Below, piece after piece: positions 8,469 to 17,729 of a stretch of 43,765 bases of DNA. The notes under the pieces were generated by a model. It was not told the origin of the DNA and ran no database searches. It saw nothing but the letters and a program-made list of their open reading frames with translations. Positions within the stretch are counted from its first letter, which is position 1, and each line of letters starts with the position of its first letter. Source of the DNA: Oscillospiraceae bacterium (GTDB lineage Bacteria > Bacillota > Clostridia > Oscillospirales > Oscillospiraceae); the NCBI GenBank assembly GCA_020025545.1, contig JAHHRX010000015.1:1-43765 (forward strand), given 5' to 3'. A program made the position numbers and the translations under genes.

Positions 8469-11400
8469 TTATTCCACAGATTTAAGCGCTTCTGCCATAT
8501 TGATTTTTTCCAGCCGGAAATAGAAAACAGCATCAACGACAGCCGCAGAAACCAGTGTCAGCACAATGGCGTACACATAAGATGGCCACAGGAGTTTCGG
8601 CAGGAACCACACAAGGTCGATCTTCACCTGATGGATTACGAAGTCCAGCAGAAATTTTCCCCCCAGCAGGCCCAAAGCAGCCCCCATGACAGAAAGCAGA
8701 ATGTTTTCCTTAAACACATACGCAGAGGTTTCTTTGGAATTGAAACCCAGCACCTTGATCGTGGCAATCTCCCGGATTCGTTCCGTGATGTTGATGTTTG
8801 TAAGGTTATACAGAACAATGACCGCCAGCAATCCCGCACAGATGACAATGGTAACAACCACCATATCCAGTGCATCCAGCATGGTGTTTACCATCTGTGC
8901 CACTTCTTCACTGACCGTTACATTCATTACACTCGTCTGCTCGCTGATGGAAGTGCTGAGCGCACCGATATCCACCCCGTCAGCAGCGATCACATAGGCC
9001 ATCTGGCACCCCGGAGCTTTCCCCCATTGATGAGCCAGTGTATCCGGAGAAACCATAATATAGTTGCTCACATGATTGTCATAAATGCCGGATACCCGAA
9101 CCGTAAGCTTCTGCATATCGGTATCATACACCGTCAGCTCATCCCCGACGGAAATATCCAGTGCCTCTGCAGCACCCACGGATACCAGTGCCTCGTCAAG
9201 TCCCGGCAATGCAACCGCCTTTTTGCCCCGATGGAAGTCAATAAATCCTGCGCTATCCTCATTCATGGCAGTAAGATTTATATTCCATGTCCGCCCCCCA
9301 TGGGTCAGCTCTACCTGACTCTGGTAGAAGAATCCGATGCGCTCGGCATCGGTGCCAACGGCATCCGCAAACTGCTGCTTGGCGGTATCGTCCAGGCTGT
9401 CCGAAAAATAAACCTCCATATCATAGTGGGCAATGTCTTCGAACTGATAATCCACAATATGTCCGATAGAATCACGAACGCCGAAGCCTGTCAGCAGCAG
9501 GGCTGTGCATCCGCCGATGCCTACCAGCATCATCAGCATTCTTTGACGATAGCGGAATACATTTCTCAGCGTAACCTTATTCAGGAAACTGAACTTGTTC
9601 CAGAAGGGCAGCCGCTCCAGCAGGATCTTCCTGCCTGCTGCGGGTGCCTTGGGACGAATCAGTTCCGCCGGCACTTCCCGTAGCGTCTTACGGCAGGTAT
9701 ACCAGGTCACTAGCAAGGAAACCGCTGTATAGCCCGCCACAACTGCGATGCAAAGGGGCCAGTTGATCGTCAGAACCACTCTGGGCGTAATATTAAACAT
9801 GACTTTGTAAGTATCCCACAGAATCCACGGGAATGCCACACTGCCGATAAGGGCGCCAAAACTGCATCCCAATATGGCTGCGCTGCCCGAATAGAACAGA
9901 TACTTCCACATAATGGTGCCGTTTCCGTAGCCCATTGCCTTCAGCGTGCCGATCTGGGTGCGCTCCTCTTCCACCATTCTGGTCATTGTGGTGATGCACA
10001 CCAGCGCCGCCACAAGCATGAAGAATAGCGGCAGCACCCGGGCAACACCCGCCAAAATATTGGAATTGCTGTCAAGTGCCGTGTAACCCATATTGGTCTC
10101 ACGGGTCAGTACATAAGAATCCGGCTCTGCCATTTCATTCAGGGTCTTTCTGGCATCGTTCAACTGCACTTGGGCATCATTCAGTTCTGCTTCCGCCTTG
10201 GCAAATTCTGCCTCGGCCTCAGCCTTTCCGGATTCATATTCTGTCCGGCCGCTGTCCAGTTCCTTTTGGGCATCTGCAAGCGCCTGCTTGACTTCTTCCA
10301 GCACACCGGTCTGCTTTTTCAGTTCGGCACGGCCCTTCTCCAGCTCACGCTCACCTTCCGATAGCATGGCTTCGGCGGAAGCAAACCGGCTGTCCGCCTC
10401 TGCGAGGCCCTTCTTGTATTCCTCAAAACCCTGATCGATTTTTCCCATGCTTTCGGTTAGAGTAGTCTGGGTCTGCTCCAGCTCCATCCGCTTTGCATCA
10501 AGAGCCTGCCGCTGGTTCACAAGATCCAGACGCTTCTGCTCCAGATCCATCTTCATAGCCAGCGCTTCTTCCCGCTGGGCTGTCATTTCTTCCAGCTTTG
10601 CCGTCTGCTCATTAAGGTGTTCCCGAATACCCGCAATCACATCCTCAGGTGTATCCGGGGTCTGCTCTGCTATCTCAAGCGCCATCTGGGACAGCTTCAC
10701 ATCGGTATTCAGAAGCTCGATCATCGTATTTAGATTGGGAAGATTGGCATTTATCTGGTTGAGTCCGTCATCCAGCTGAGCAATGCCTTCATCAATCTGG
10801 CGGATGCCGGGCCGAATCTGATCCAGTCCGGACTGTACCTGCTTTAAACCGGAGGACACCGCATTGTAGTTATTGAGCAGTTCTGTCTTCGTTGCATCCA
10901 GCTTGCCATAGGTTTCTTTCTTCCCGGTATCGAGTTCCAAGCGGGAGGCCGCAAGTTTTTTCGTATTTTCTTCCAGCAAACGACTGGCATCCTGAAGCTG
11001 CCTTTCGCCGTCAGTTATCTTTTCCTGATTGGCCTTCAGCTGAGCCTCGCCCTCCTGCAATTTTCTGAGGGCGTCGGCAAGCTCTACAAGGGCTTCGTCC
11101 TTTTTCTGCTGGTATTCCTTGCGTCCGTTTTCATATTCCTGTAGCCCGGCCGCATATTCCTCCTCACCCGCCTGCTTCACAGTCGCATACCGATTATGTG
11201 CAAGCGCGGCAACGGCATCTTTCATCTGCTCCGCCGCTGTATCCATAGCTTTTTTGTAGGATGAAGTGTAGATCTGCCACTGTCCCGGAATGGTCACATT
11301 AATCTCCGTAAAATAGTCTACAGCAAAAGCTTCCTCGGGAATATAAAGATAATTGTCTATGGTACCGTCGCCAATGGAGGTGCTTCCCCGGGAAGTATCC

Positions 11401-11942
11401 ATATAAATCGGCGTGCTGATATAGCCGACCACTGTAAAGATGCGTTCATGGAGGCTTTCGAGGGTTTTCTTGTCGTTGTTTTCGGAAATCGTAATCTTGG
11501 TTCCCAGCAAAGCATCTGTAGCATTTGAGCCATCCACCAGACATTCGTCGGGTTTGGTGGGCATCCGGCCTCCCAGAAGATAGACCTTGCTGACCGTCTT
11601 GGGCACAGAATGAATCCGATAGACAGCATCCTTTTCTCCGTCATTTTGCGCAATGAACGCATCCAAAAATCGACCGCCCTCAGCACTTTCGATGCCATCC
11701 ATGGCGGCAACCGTCTGAACATCCTCATCGCTCCAGCCGTAACTGTTCACCAGACGCAAATCAAACATATTTTGGCTGTCCGTATATTGCTGACCCGTGG
11801 CAACCATGTCTGTCCTCGTGACACGAAGACCCACAAACATACCTGAACCCAAAGCAATGATAGCCATAATGGCAATATAGCGTCCAATGGATTTCACAAT
11901 GGACTGCTTCAGATTTTTACGCATGATATTTTTCATTACCAT
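8469..11942 (-). CDS. FtsX-family ABC transporter permease with large coiled-coil domain
   Basis: A 1157-residue membrane protein. An N-terminal helix (YIAIMAIIALGSGMFVGL) precedes an extracytoplasmic domain. Residues about 265-620 are almost wholly heptad-rich coiled coil (Glu/Gln/Lys/Leu-rich, e.g. ELEKGRAELKKQTGVLEEV). Then come three FtsX helices, a second extracytoplasmic domain and three C-terminal helices (VVVTIVICAGLLAVIVLYNL, and two more). This is the fused-FtsX layout of large permeases acting on lipids, peptides or envelope proteins. The gene starts within the ATPase stop: ATG at 11942 has GGAG five bases upstream, and an alternative ATG at 11936 overlaps the stop as TAATG. With the ATPase it forms a complete exporter or mechanotransmitter; substrate unknown. 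Confidence 0.88.
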   Translation of the reverse strand: MVMKNIMRKNLKQSIVKSIGRYIAIMAIIALGSGMFVGLRVTRTDMVATGQQYTDSQNMFDLRLVNSYGWSDEDVQTVAAMDGIESAEGGRFLDAFIAQNDGEKDAVYRIHSVPKTVSKVYLLGGRMPTKPDECLVDGSNATDALLGTKITISENNDKKTLESLHERIFTVVGYISTPIYMDTSRGSTSIGDGTIDNYLYIPEEAFAVDYFTEINVTIPGQWQIYTSSYKKAMDTAAEQMKDAVAALAHNRYATVKQAGEEEYAAGLQEYENGRKEYQQKKDEALVELADALRKLQEGEAQLKANQEKITDGERQLQDASRLLEENTKKLAASRLELDTGKKETYGKLDATKTELLNNYNAVSSGLKQVQSGLDQIRPGIRQIDEGIAQLDDGLNQINANLPNLNTMIELLNTDVKLSQMALEIAEQTPDTPEDVIAGIREHLNEQTAKLEEMTAQREEALAMKMDLEQKRLDLVNQRQALDAKRMELEQTQTTLTESMGKIDQGFEEYKKGLAEADSRFASAEAMLSEGERELEKGRAELKKQTGVLEEVKQALADAQKELDSGRTEYESGKAEAEAEFAKAEAELNDAQVQLNDARKTLNEMAEPDSYVLTRETNMGYTALDSNSNILAGVARVLPLFFMLVAALVCITTMTRMVEEERTQIGTLKAMGYGNGTIMWKYLFYSGSAAILGCSFGALIGSVAFPWILWDTYKVMFNITPRVVLTINWPLCIAVVAGYTAVSLLVTWYTCRKTLREVPAELIRPKAPAAGRKILLERLPFWNKFSFLNKVTLRNVFRYRQRMLMMLVGIGGCTALLLTGFGVRDSIGHIVDYQFEDIAHYDMEVYFSDSLDDTAKQQFADAVGTDAERIGFFYQSQVELTHGGRTWNINLTAMNEDSAGFIDFHRGKKAVALPGLDEALVSVGAAEALDISVGDELTVYDTDMQKLTVRVSGIYDNHVSNYIMVSPDTLAHQWGKAPGCQMAYVIAADGVDIGALSTSISEQTSVMNVTVSEEVAQMVNTMLDALDMVVVTIVICAGLLAVIVLYNLTNINITERIREIATIKVLGFNSKETSAYVFKENILLSVMGAALGLLGGKFLLDFVIHQVKIDLVWFLPKLLWPSYVYAIVLTLVSAAVVDAVFYFRLEKINMAEALKSVE

Positions 11943-12637
11943 TCAATCTCCGCAACATCCACAGGGTGTTCATTGATTTCCTTAGAAACCACCGTTCCGT
12001 TTCTGACCTTGATGACTCTATCTGCCATGGCTGTAAGTGCCCCGTTATGGGTGATGATAATGACGGTCATACCGGTTCTGCGGCCGGTATCCTGCAGCAG
12101 CTTCAAAATAGCTTTGCCGGTCTGATAGTCCAAAGCACCGGTGGGCTCGTCGCAAAGAAGCAGCTTGGGATTCTTTGCCAGTGCCCGGGCAATGGCAACA
12201 CGCTGCTGCTCACCGCCGGAAAGCTGACTGGGGAAATTCTTCATTCGCTCGCCAAGCCCCACATCCCGCAAAACTTCTTCCGCATCCAGCGGATTCTTGC
12301 AGATCTGATTGGCAAGCTCCACATTTTCCAGAGCTGTGAGATTGCCGATCAGATTGTAGAACTGAAATACAAAACCTACATCCTCACGGCGGAAATTGGT
12401 CAGCTGCTTGCGGCTGAATCTGGAAATCTCTCTGCCGTCCAGCATAACCTTACCGGAAGTCAGAGTGTCCATGCCCCCCAGAATGTTCAGCAGTGTAGTC
12501 TTGCCTGCACCGGAAGGGCCGACAATCACCACAAGTTCCCCTTTCTCCACGGTAAACGAAGCGTCATGCAGTGCGTTAATCGACACTTCTCCCATATGAT
12601 ATATCTTCCCGACATCGTCAAATTCCACAAATGCCAT
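11936..12637 (-). CDS. ABC transporter ATP-binding protein (MacB/LolD type)
   Basis: A 233-residue ATPase with Walker A GPSGAGKTT, Q-loop FVFQFYNL, signature LSGGEQQRVAIARAL and Walker B LLLCDEPTGALD. Length and motifs fit the LolD/MacB/FtsE group that partners FtsX-type permeases. It overlaps the permease gene start by 7 bases, so the two are co-translated. Upstream is a TATAAT on the minus strand (12670-12675) with only a poor -35, so the promoter is uncertain. It powers the adjacent permease at the cytoplasmic membrane. Confidence 0.92.
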   Translation of the reverse strand: MAFVEFDDVGKIYHMGEVSINALHDASFTVEKGELVVIVGPSGAGKTTLLNILGGMDTLTSGKVMLDGREISRFSRKQLTNFRREDVGFVFQFYNLIGNLTALENVELANQICKNPLDAEEVLRDVGLGERMKNFPSQLSGGEQQRVAIARALAKNPKLLLCDEPTGALDYQTGKAILKLLQDTGRRTGMTVIIITHNGALTAMADRVIKVRNGTVVSKEINEHPVDVAEIEW

Positions 12638-12720
12638 GCTACTCGCCGCCTATTTCTTTGATTGTTTTGATTATAGCATAGGAATTCCGGGCAAAATGAA
12701 ATATTCTATGAATTATATAT

Positions 12721-12759
12721 AAAAAAACAAAGACGGAGAAAAAACATTCTCCGTCTTTG
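12721..12759 (-). terminator. intrinsic terminator after the GtrA-like gene
   Basis: Minus strand: a 13-bp perfect stem (12747-12759 with 12728-12740), 6-base loop, followed by seven T residues. It starts three bases beyond the stop of the GtrA-like gene. Confidence 0.92.
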
Positions 12760-12761
12760 CG

Positions 12762-13178
12762 CTATTTTTTGCGAAATGCCAGCAGTTTGCTGCCGAAATA
12801 ATTGAGTACCACGACCAAAACGCTGGTAATCAGTTTCATCCAGTTTCCGTTCCACCCTAAAAAGTCTACCGTAAGAAACAGGATTCCGGTTTCCAGCACC
12901 CCGGAACCGATCCGGCAGCCCATAAATTTGGTAAACTCCGGCCACACCACCGATGCCGACCAGTCATGGCTTTTAAATACAAAGGGCTTATTGGTCACAA
13001 AGGCAAAAATGACCGCCGCCAGCCATGCAATCATATTGCTGACCCCGGCGCTTAAATGCAGGCCGTTGAGGCACGGCAGATATATCACATAGTTTACTGC
13101 CGTTGTAAGCACTCCGAAAAACAGGTAGGCAATCACATCATAGTACCGATTCCAAAGTGCCTTGGCTTTTGTTCCCAT
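12762..13178 (-). CDS. GtrA-like membrane protein
   Basis: A 138-residue protein with four hydrophobic helices: VIAYLFFGVLTTAVNYVIYL, NMIAWLAAVIFAFVTNKPFVF, a third around ETGILFLTVDFL and LITSVLVVVLNYFGSKLLAF. The FVTNKPFVFKS and VLNYFGSKLLAFRK segments are characteristic of the GtrA/DPMS_TM family, often linked to lipid-linked sugar flipping or polysaccharide decoration. The start is set at MGTKAKAL (13178) because the ATG overlaps the stop of the upstream LUD gene as TGATG. The longer frame merely reads antisense through that gene. No glycosyltransferase partner is next to it. Function is family level only. Confidence 0.82.
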   Translation of the reverse strand: MGTKAKALWNRYYDVIAYLFFGVLTTAVNYVIYLPCLNGLHLSAGVSNMIAWLAAVIFAFVTNKPFVFKSHDWSASVVWPEFTKFMGCRIGSGVLETGILFLTVDFLGWNGNWMKLITSVLVVVLNYFGSKLLAFRKK

Positions 13179-13816
13179 CAGAGTCCCAGATCCTCCCCAA
13201 CCAAAATAAATTTGATCCGTCCCGCAGGGCGGCAATGGCGGGTAATGACGATCTGATTGCAGATGCACCCCTCCGCCTTGCAGTCCGCACAGGTTCCCGT
13301 AACTTCACAGGGAGTAGCGTTATTAAAGCGCTGCTTGTTCATAGGAGCCGCCACCGTTCTGGCACGGCGGAAAGCGTCCTCCAAGCTGTCGCAGACTTTG
13401 TTCATTCCTGCGATTACCAGCACGGACTTAGGCCCATAGATAGTAGCTGCCACCCGGTTGCCTGTGCCGTCGATGTTCACCATCTGACCATCGATACTGA
13501 GGGCATTGGCACCTGTGAGAAATACATCCGCAAACATACTCTCCCGGGCCACAATGTCCTTTTCCTCTTGCGTTTTGCAGGCGCCGCGATCCAAGGGCCG
13601 ATAATCTCCCTTGCGAAGGGCATCCATAAGGCCGATCTGTTCTGCGGACATAGCACCGCCCCAGCCCACGCTTGCTCCTTCCGGAATCAGCTCCAATGCC
13701 TTTTTCAGAGCCTCCTGCTGATTGGCACAGTAATATGCTTCAAAATGACGCCCTTGTAAATTTTTTACCAGCCGGGCACCTCTTTTTTCATAATAGATTT
13801 CTCTCGGTGTTGCCAT
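13178..13816 (-). CDS. LUD-domain protein (lactate-utilisation/DUF162 family)
   Basis: A 212-residue cytosolic protein spanning one LUD domain: GASVGWGGAMSAEQIGLMDAL near the N-terminus, then DVFLTGANALSIDGQMVNIDGTGNRVAA and GPKSVLVIAGMNKV. These match the LutC/YkgG-like fold, which in other bacteria belongs to an Fe-S lactate oxidation complex. The C-terminal part has a Cys cluster (TCADCKAEGCIC) that could bind a metal. LutA and LutB partners are absent here, so its reaction is unknown. Transcribed from its own promoter and co-translated with the GtrA-like gene; GGGGGA serves as ribosome binding site. Confidence 0.88.
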   Translation of the reverse strand: MATPREIYYEKRGARLVKNLQGRHFEAYYCANQQEALKKALELIPEGASVGWGGAMSAEQIGLMDALRKGDYRPLDRGACKTQEEKDIVARESMFADVFLTGANALSIDGQMVNIDGTGNRVAATIYGPKSVLVIAGMNKVCDSLEDAFRRARTVAAPMNKQRFNNATPCEVTGTCADCKAEGCICNQIVITRHCRPAGRIKFILVGEDLGL

Positions 13817-13838
13817 AACGCATCCCCCTTTTTTTCAT

Positions 13839-13867
13839 ATTCTATCCCAAACCATCGGAAAAGTAAA
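13839..13867 (-). promoter_or_regulatory. promoter of the LUD-gtrA pair
   Basis: Minus strand: TTTACT (13862-13867), 17-base spacer, TAGAAT (13839-13844), followed by a GGGGGA ribosome binding site and ATG at 13816. Confidence 0.7.
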
Positions 13868-13874
13868 GCCCCGC

Positions 13875-13907
13875 AAAAAGCAGCGGAACGCACATGCGCT
13901 CCGCTGC
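13875..13907 (-). terminator. intrinsic terminator after the aminotransferase gene
   Basis: Minus strand: GCAGCGGA (13900-13907) pairs with TCCGCTGC (13880-13887), with an inner CGCA/TGCG extension, followed by a short T5 run. It begins nine bases after the aminotransferase stop. Confidence 0.85.
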
Positions 13908-13915
13908 TCTGCCGA

Positions 13916-15202
13916 TTAAATCAAGGTAGATCCCAGAAATTTTTCCAGCGCTGCAATTTTCAGGCTGGTACAGAATACCTCCATTGCCTTTTCCAGTTCC
14001 TCAATGGGCGGGTAGCTGGGAGCAATGCGGATCATGGAATCGTGGGGATCAACACCATAGGGATAGGTCGAGCCTGCCTCGGTCATATGGACACCGGCCT
14101 CCTGACAAAGCTCCAGAGTTCTCTTGGCAGTTCCGGGCATGGCAGCCACACAGACAAAATAGCCGCCCTTGGGCAGATGCCAGTGGGCAATGCCCCGGTT
14201 AGTCAGCTCCGCACGAAGCATTTTGAGCACAAGCTTGAACTTGGGCCCCAAAATCTCTGCGTGCTTTTTCATCAGCTCCAGAGTATGTGCCTTATCCTTC
14301 AGGAATTTTACATGCCGCAGTTGGTTGATCTTATCATAGGAAATCGTCTGCACCGCAATGAGATTCATAATGTAGCGGATGTTTTCTTCTGAGGATGCCA
14401 TAACGGAAATACCGGCACCGGGCATGGTGATTTTGGATGTGGATGCAAATTCAAATACCATATTGGGTCTTCCCGCCTCTGCACAGAGGGAAATGATGTC
14501 GGGGAAAGGCTCGAATTCACCGGCAAATTCGTGGACACAGTAGGCATTGTCCCACATAATGAGGAAATCCGGTGCAGCAGGCTTGAGGTTTGCGAACCGC
14601 TGAATGGTCACATCGCTGTAACAATATCCCTGAGGATTGGAATATTTCGGCACACACCAGATGCCCTTTACCATGGGATCCGTCACCAGTTCCTCAACAA
14701 TGTCCATGTCAGGGCCGTCGGGAGTCATCGGAACGGTAATAAGTTCAAATCCGAAGCTCTCAGTAATGCGGAAATGGCGGTCATAACCGGGAGAAGGGCA
14801 AAGGAATTTCACTCTTTCCTCCTGTCCCCAGGGCTTGGGGCTGTCTTTCAGTCCGTGGATATAGGCATGGGAAATGAGGTCATACATCATGCTGAGGCTG
14901 GAGTTGCCGCCAACAAAGGTTTCATTCCACTTGCAGCCCAGCACATCCGCCCAGTAGTCCCGGGCACAGCGCAGTCCTGCAAGGTCACCGTAGTTGCGGC
15001 AGTCATCCCCGTCGATAATGCAGTCATCGGGGTCATGCAGCACCGTCAAAAGGCCGCTCACCAGATCCAGCTGCTGCTGACTGGGCTTTCCCCGTGCCAT
15101 GTTAAGATCCAGCTTTTCCTCTTTCAGCTTCTCGTACCGAGCCAGCATTTGCTGTGCCTCCACGCGGAGTTCTTCCCGGCTTTTGCAAGAGTAGGTAGCC
15201 AT
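13916..15202 (-). CDS. class I PLP-dependent aminotransferase (aspartate aminotransferase type Ic-like)
   Basis: A 428-residue cytosolic PLP enzyme. The N-terminal block LDLNMARGKPSQQQLDL and the CVPKYSNPQGY, MWDNAYCVHEF and FASTSKITMPGAGIS blocks identify the PF12897-type aminotransferases, a branch with demonstrated aspartate aminotransferase members. K257 in SKITMPGAG is the predicted Schiff-base lysine; D218 in WDNAYC should contact the PLP pyridine nitrogen. The start at 15202 (MATYSCKS) is 8 bases from AAAGGA; two upstream Mets are too close to that site. Own promoter and terminator make it monocistronic. Aspartate/2-oxoglutarate specificity is inferred from family. Confidence 0.88.
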   Translation of the reverse strand: MATYSCKSREELRVEAQQMLARYEKLKEEKLDLNMARGKPSQQQLDLVSGLLTVLHDPDDCIIDGDDCRNYGDLAGLRCARDYWADVLGCKWNETFVGGNSSLSMMYDLISHAYIHGLKDSPKPWGQEERVKFLCPSPGYDRHFRITESFGFELITVPMTPDGPDMDIVEELVTDPMVKGIWCVPKYSNPQGYCYSDVTIQRFANLKPAAPDFLIMWDNAYCVHEFAGEFEPFPDIISLCAEAGRPNMVFEFASTSKITMPGAGISVMASSEENIRYIMNLIAVQTISYDKINQLRHVKFLKDKAHTLELMKKHAEILGPKFKLVLKMLRAELTNRGIAHWHLPKGGYFVCVAAMPGTAKRTLELCQEAGVHMTEAGSTYPYGVDPHDSMIRIAPSYPPIEELEKAMEVFCTSLKIAALEKFLGSTLI

Positions 15203-15243
15203 GTCCATCATCCTTTCTTCATAAAAAGTTTTAATCATAAAAT

Positions 15244-15272
15244 ATTATATGCTATCCTTTTATAAAATGCAA
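15244..15272 (-). promoter_or_regulatory. promoter of the aminotransferase gene
   Basis: Minus strand: TTGCAT (15267-15272), 17-base spacer, perfect TATAAT (15244-15249). Confidence 0.8.
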
Positions 15273-15506
15273 TATTCGCATGTGGAAAAATTCATTTTTG
15301 TGTCGTGATTTTTTGCTTTGTTGCCATTGCACAAAAGGGTTCCCTCCCAAAAGCGACCTTTTCATACATTATTTTGCTTGCTTTTTAAGAGCACCTGGCA
15401 TAAAATTGAACTGATTAACTTGAAATTTCCCGCCGTGCGGCGCTGCATTTTCCACTTGAAGTTGAATCCGTTTTGATATCTTCCCATTTTGGAAAGGATG
15501 GTCATT

Positions 15507-17591
15507 ATGAGTCACGCAGTCAATGTGCCGGAGCTTTTTGGCAGTGATGTTTTCAACGAAGCTGCCATGAAGCAATATCTGAAACCGGAGATCTATTCCG
15601 CATGGAAGCGGTGTGTCAGTACCGGATCTCCCCTTCCGCTGGATGTGGCAAACGAAATCGCTGAGGCCATGAAGGTCTGGGCGATTTCCAAAGGCGCCAC
15701 CCACTACACCCATTGGTTCCAACCCATGACCGGCATCACCGCCGAAAAGCATGACTCCTTTATCGCCCCCGTTGGTGATGGCCGTGTGGTCATGGAGTTT
15801 TCCGGCAAAGAATTGGTGCGCGGCGAGCCGGATGCCAGTTCCTTTCCCTCCGGCGGTCTGCGAGCCACCTTTGAAGCCCGCGGCTACACCGCATGGGATC
15901 CCACTTCCTTTGCATTTGTGAAAGACGACAGTCTCTACATCCCCACATGCTTCTTTTCTTACACAGGCGCAGCGTTGGACAAAAAGACACCGCTTCTGCG
16001 GTCTCTGGATGAAATTTCCCGGGAGGCCCTGAGAATTCTGCGGCTGTTTGGAGATACAGAAACAAAGCGTGTTCATGTTTCCGTAGGACCGGAGCAGGAG
16101 TATTTTCTGATTCCGAAATCTCTCTACGCACAGCGTGAAGACCTGCGACTGACCGGGCGCACCCTTTTCGGTGCCTCTGCTCCTAAGGGACAGGAGCTGG
16201 ATGACCACTATTTCGGCACCATCCGCACCCGGGTTTCCTGCTTTATGAAGGATCTGGATGAGCAGCTATGGAAGCTGGGCGTTCTTTCCAAAACAAAGCA
16301 CAATGAAGCTGCACCTGCCCAGCATGAGCTTGCTCCGATTTACTCTGAGGCCGGAAATGCCTGTGATGCCAATCAGCTGGTCATGGAGATTATGAAAAAG
16401 TGCGCTGCCAAGCACGATCTTGTGTGCCTGCTCCATGAAAAGCCCTTTGCCGGCGTCAATGGTTCGGGCAAACACAACAACTGGTCCCTCTGTACAGATT
16501 CCGGCAAAAATCTCTTCAGCCCCGGCAAAACCCCCAGTCAGAACGCCCAGTTTCTTGTGTTTCTGGCAGCCTTTCTCAAGGGCGTGGATGAATATCAGGA
16601 TTTTCTCCGCTGCACAGTTGCCAGCCCCGGAAATGATCAGCGCTTGGGTGCCAGTGAAGCGCCTCCCGCCATTATTTCGGTGTTTCTCGGGGACGAGCTT
16701 ACTGCAATTGTGGATTCTGTCATCCACGGCAATAACTACGAGGACCCCGCCAAAAGCGTCATGCGCATCGGTGTAGATGTGCTGCCTGCTATCCCCAAGG
16801 ATACCAATGACCGCAACCGCACCTCCCCTATTGCCTTCACCGGCAACAAGTTTGAATTCCGAATGCTCGGCTCTTCCCAGTCCATTGCAGGTCCCAACAT
16901 CGCCCTCAATACCATCATGGCAGAGGAACTCGGGAAATTCTCTGATGTTCTGGAACAGGCGGAGGATTTTGATGCCGCCCTGCAAAAGCTGGTTTGCGAC
17001 ACCTTCACCGCCCACAAGCGGATCATTTTCAACGGAAACAGCTATTCCAAGGAATGGGAGCAGGAAGCCGCCCGGCGGGGGCTCAGCAATCTGCCCTCCA
17101 CCGTAGACGCCCTCCCTCAGTACATATCCGAGAAAAACATCCGGCTTGTCACCAAGCACAGGATTTTCTCCGAACAGGAATTCCGGGCCCGATACGAGAT
17201 TCATCTGGAATCCTATTCTAAAATCATCTGCATTGAAGCCAAAACCGCTTTGGATATGGCTCTGCGCCAGATCTTGCCAGCTGCTCTTCACTACTGCCGG
17301 GATCTTTCCGATTCCATCGGAAAGAAGCAAAGCATTGGGCTAAGCTGTCATGTGGAAAAGTCCCTTGCTGAGCGGATCTCCGCTGCCGCAGACCGGCTCT
17401 ATGACAGCTGTGAAGCGCTCAGAAAGATTCTGGACCAGATGCCGGAGGGCGCGCAGGCTGCTGCAAAGTGGTGCCACAGTGTAGTCCTTACGCAAATGGA
17501 TACCATACGGGAATCCGCCGATCTGCTGGAACAGCTGACAGACAAATCCTACTGGCCATACCCCGTCTATTCTGACCTTCTCTTTTATTGA
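15507..17591 (+). CDS. glnN: glutamine synthetase type III
   Basis: A 694-residue enzyme making glutamine from glutamate, ammonia and ATP in the cytosol. GSIII hallmarks: the usual long length (about 700 residues versus about 450 in GSI), THYTHWFQPMTG in the N-terminal region, the glutamate-binding block GPEQEYFLIPKS, PAQHELAPIY, and the ammonia/glutamate loop FAGVNGSGKHNNWSL. The start at 15507 (MSHAVNVPE) follows AAAGGA with 8-base spacing; the ATG at 15489 overlaps that site. About 230 bases upstream contain a small CGCCGTGCGGCG hairpin but no clear promoter or glutamine riboswitch. It stands alone and convergent with dut, consistent with nitrogen assimilation housekeeping. Confidence 0.95.
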   Translation: MSHAVNVPELFGSDVFNEAAMKQYLKPEIYSAWKRCVSTGSPLPLDVANEIAEAMKVWAISKGATHYTHWFQPMTGITAEKHDSFIAPVGDGRVVMEFSGKELVRGEPDASSFPSGGLRATFEARGYTAWDPTSFAFVKDDSLYIPTCFFSYTGAALDKKTPLLRSLDEISREALRILRLFGDTETKRVHVSVGPEQEYFLIPKSLYAQREDLRLTGRTLFGASAPKGQELDDHYFGTIRTRVSCFMKDLDEQLWKLGVLSKTKHNEAAPAQHELAPIYSEAGNACDANQLVMEIMKKCAAKHDLVCLLHEKPFAGVNGSGKHNNWSLCTDSGKNLFSPGKTPSQNAQFLVFLAAFLKGVDEYQDFLRCTVASPGNDQRLGASEAPPAIISVFLGDELTAIVDSVIHGNNYEDPAKSVMRIGVDVLPAIPKDTNDRNRTSPIAFTGNKFEFRMLGSSQSIAGPNIALNTIMAEELGKFSDVLEQAEDFDAALQKLVCDTFTAHKRIIFNGNSYSKEWEQEAARRGLSNLPSTVDALPQYISEKNIRLVTKHRIFSEQEFRARYEIHLESYSKIICIEAKTALDMALRQILPAALHYCRDLSDSIGKKQSIGLSCHVEKSLAERISAAADRLYDSCEALRKILDQMPEGAQAAAKWCHSVVLTQMDTIRESADLLEQLTDKSYWPYPVYSDLLFY

Positions 17592-17595
17592 TCAC

Positions 17596-17640
17596 AAAAA
17601 CCGGGCCTGCTCCCATCAATCGGAAGCAGACCCGGTTTTT
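17596..17640 (+). terminator. intrinsic terminator after glnN
   Basis: AAAAACCGGG (17596-17605) pairs with CCCGGTTTTT (17631-17640), extended by CTGCT/AGCAG. The A/T ends make it usable from both strands, but it immediately follows the glnN stop. Confidence 0.9.
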
Positions 17641-17729
17641 ATATATCTTGATGATTTTCGTCCACGGCGCTGCCGATCAGCCACAGGCAATTATGGAAAA
17701 CTTTGTTCGAAATGCTGCCGGGATTCCCT

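Noticed and set aside
15273..15506. Possible glutamine riboswitch or attenuator upstream of glnN
   Set aside because: Only a small CGCCGTGCGGCG hairpin is visible; no conserved glutamine aptamer blocks or terminator were seen.
16266..17330. 354-codon minus-strand open frame
   Set aside because: Antisense shadow of glnN, which has all GSIII motifs.
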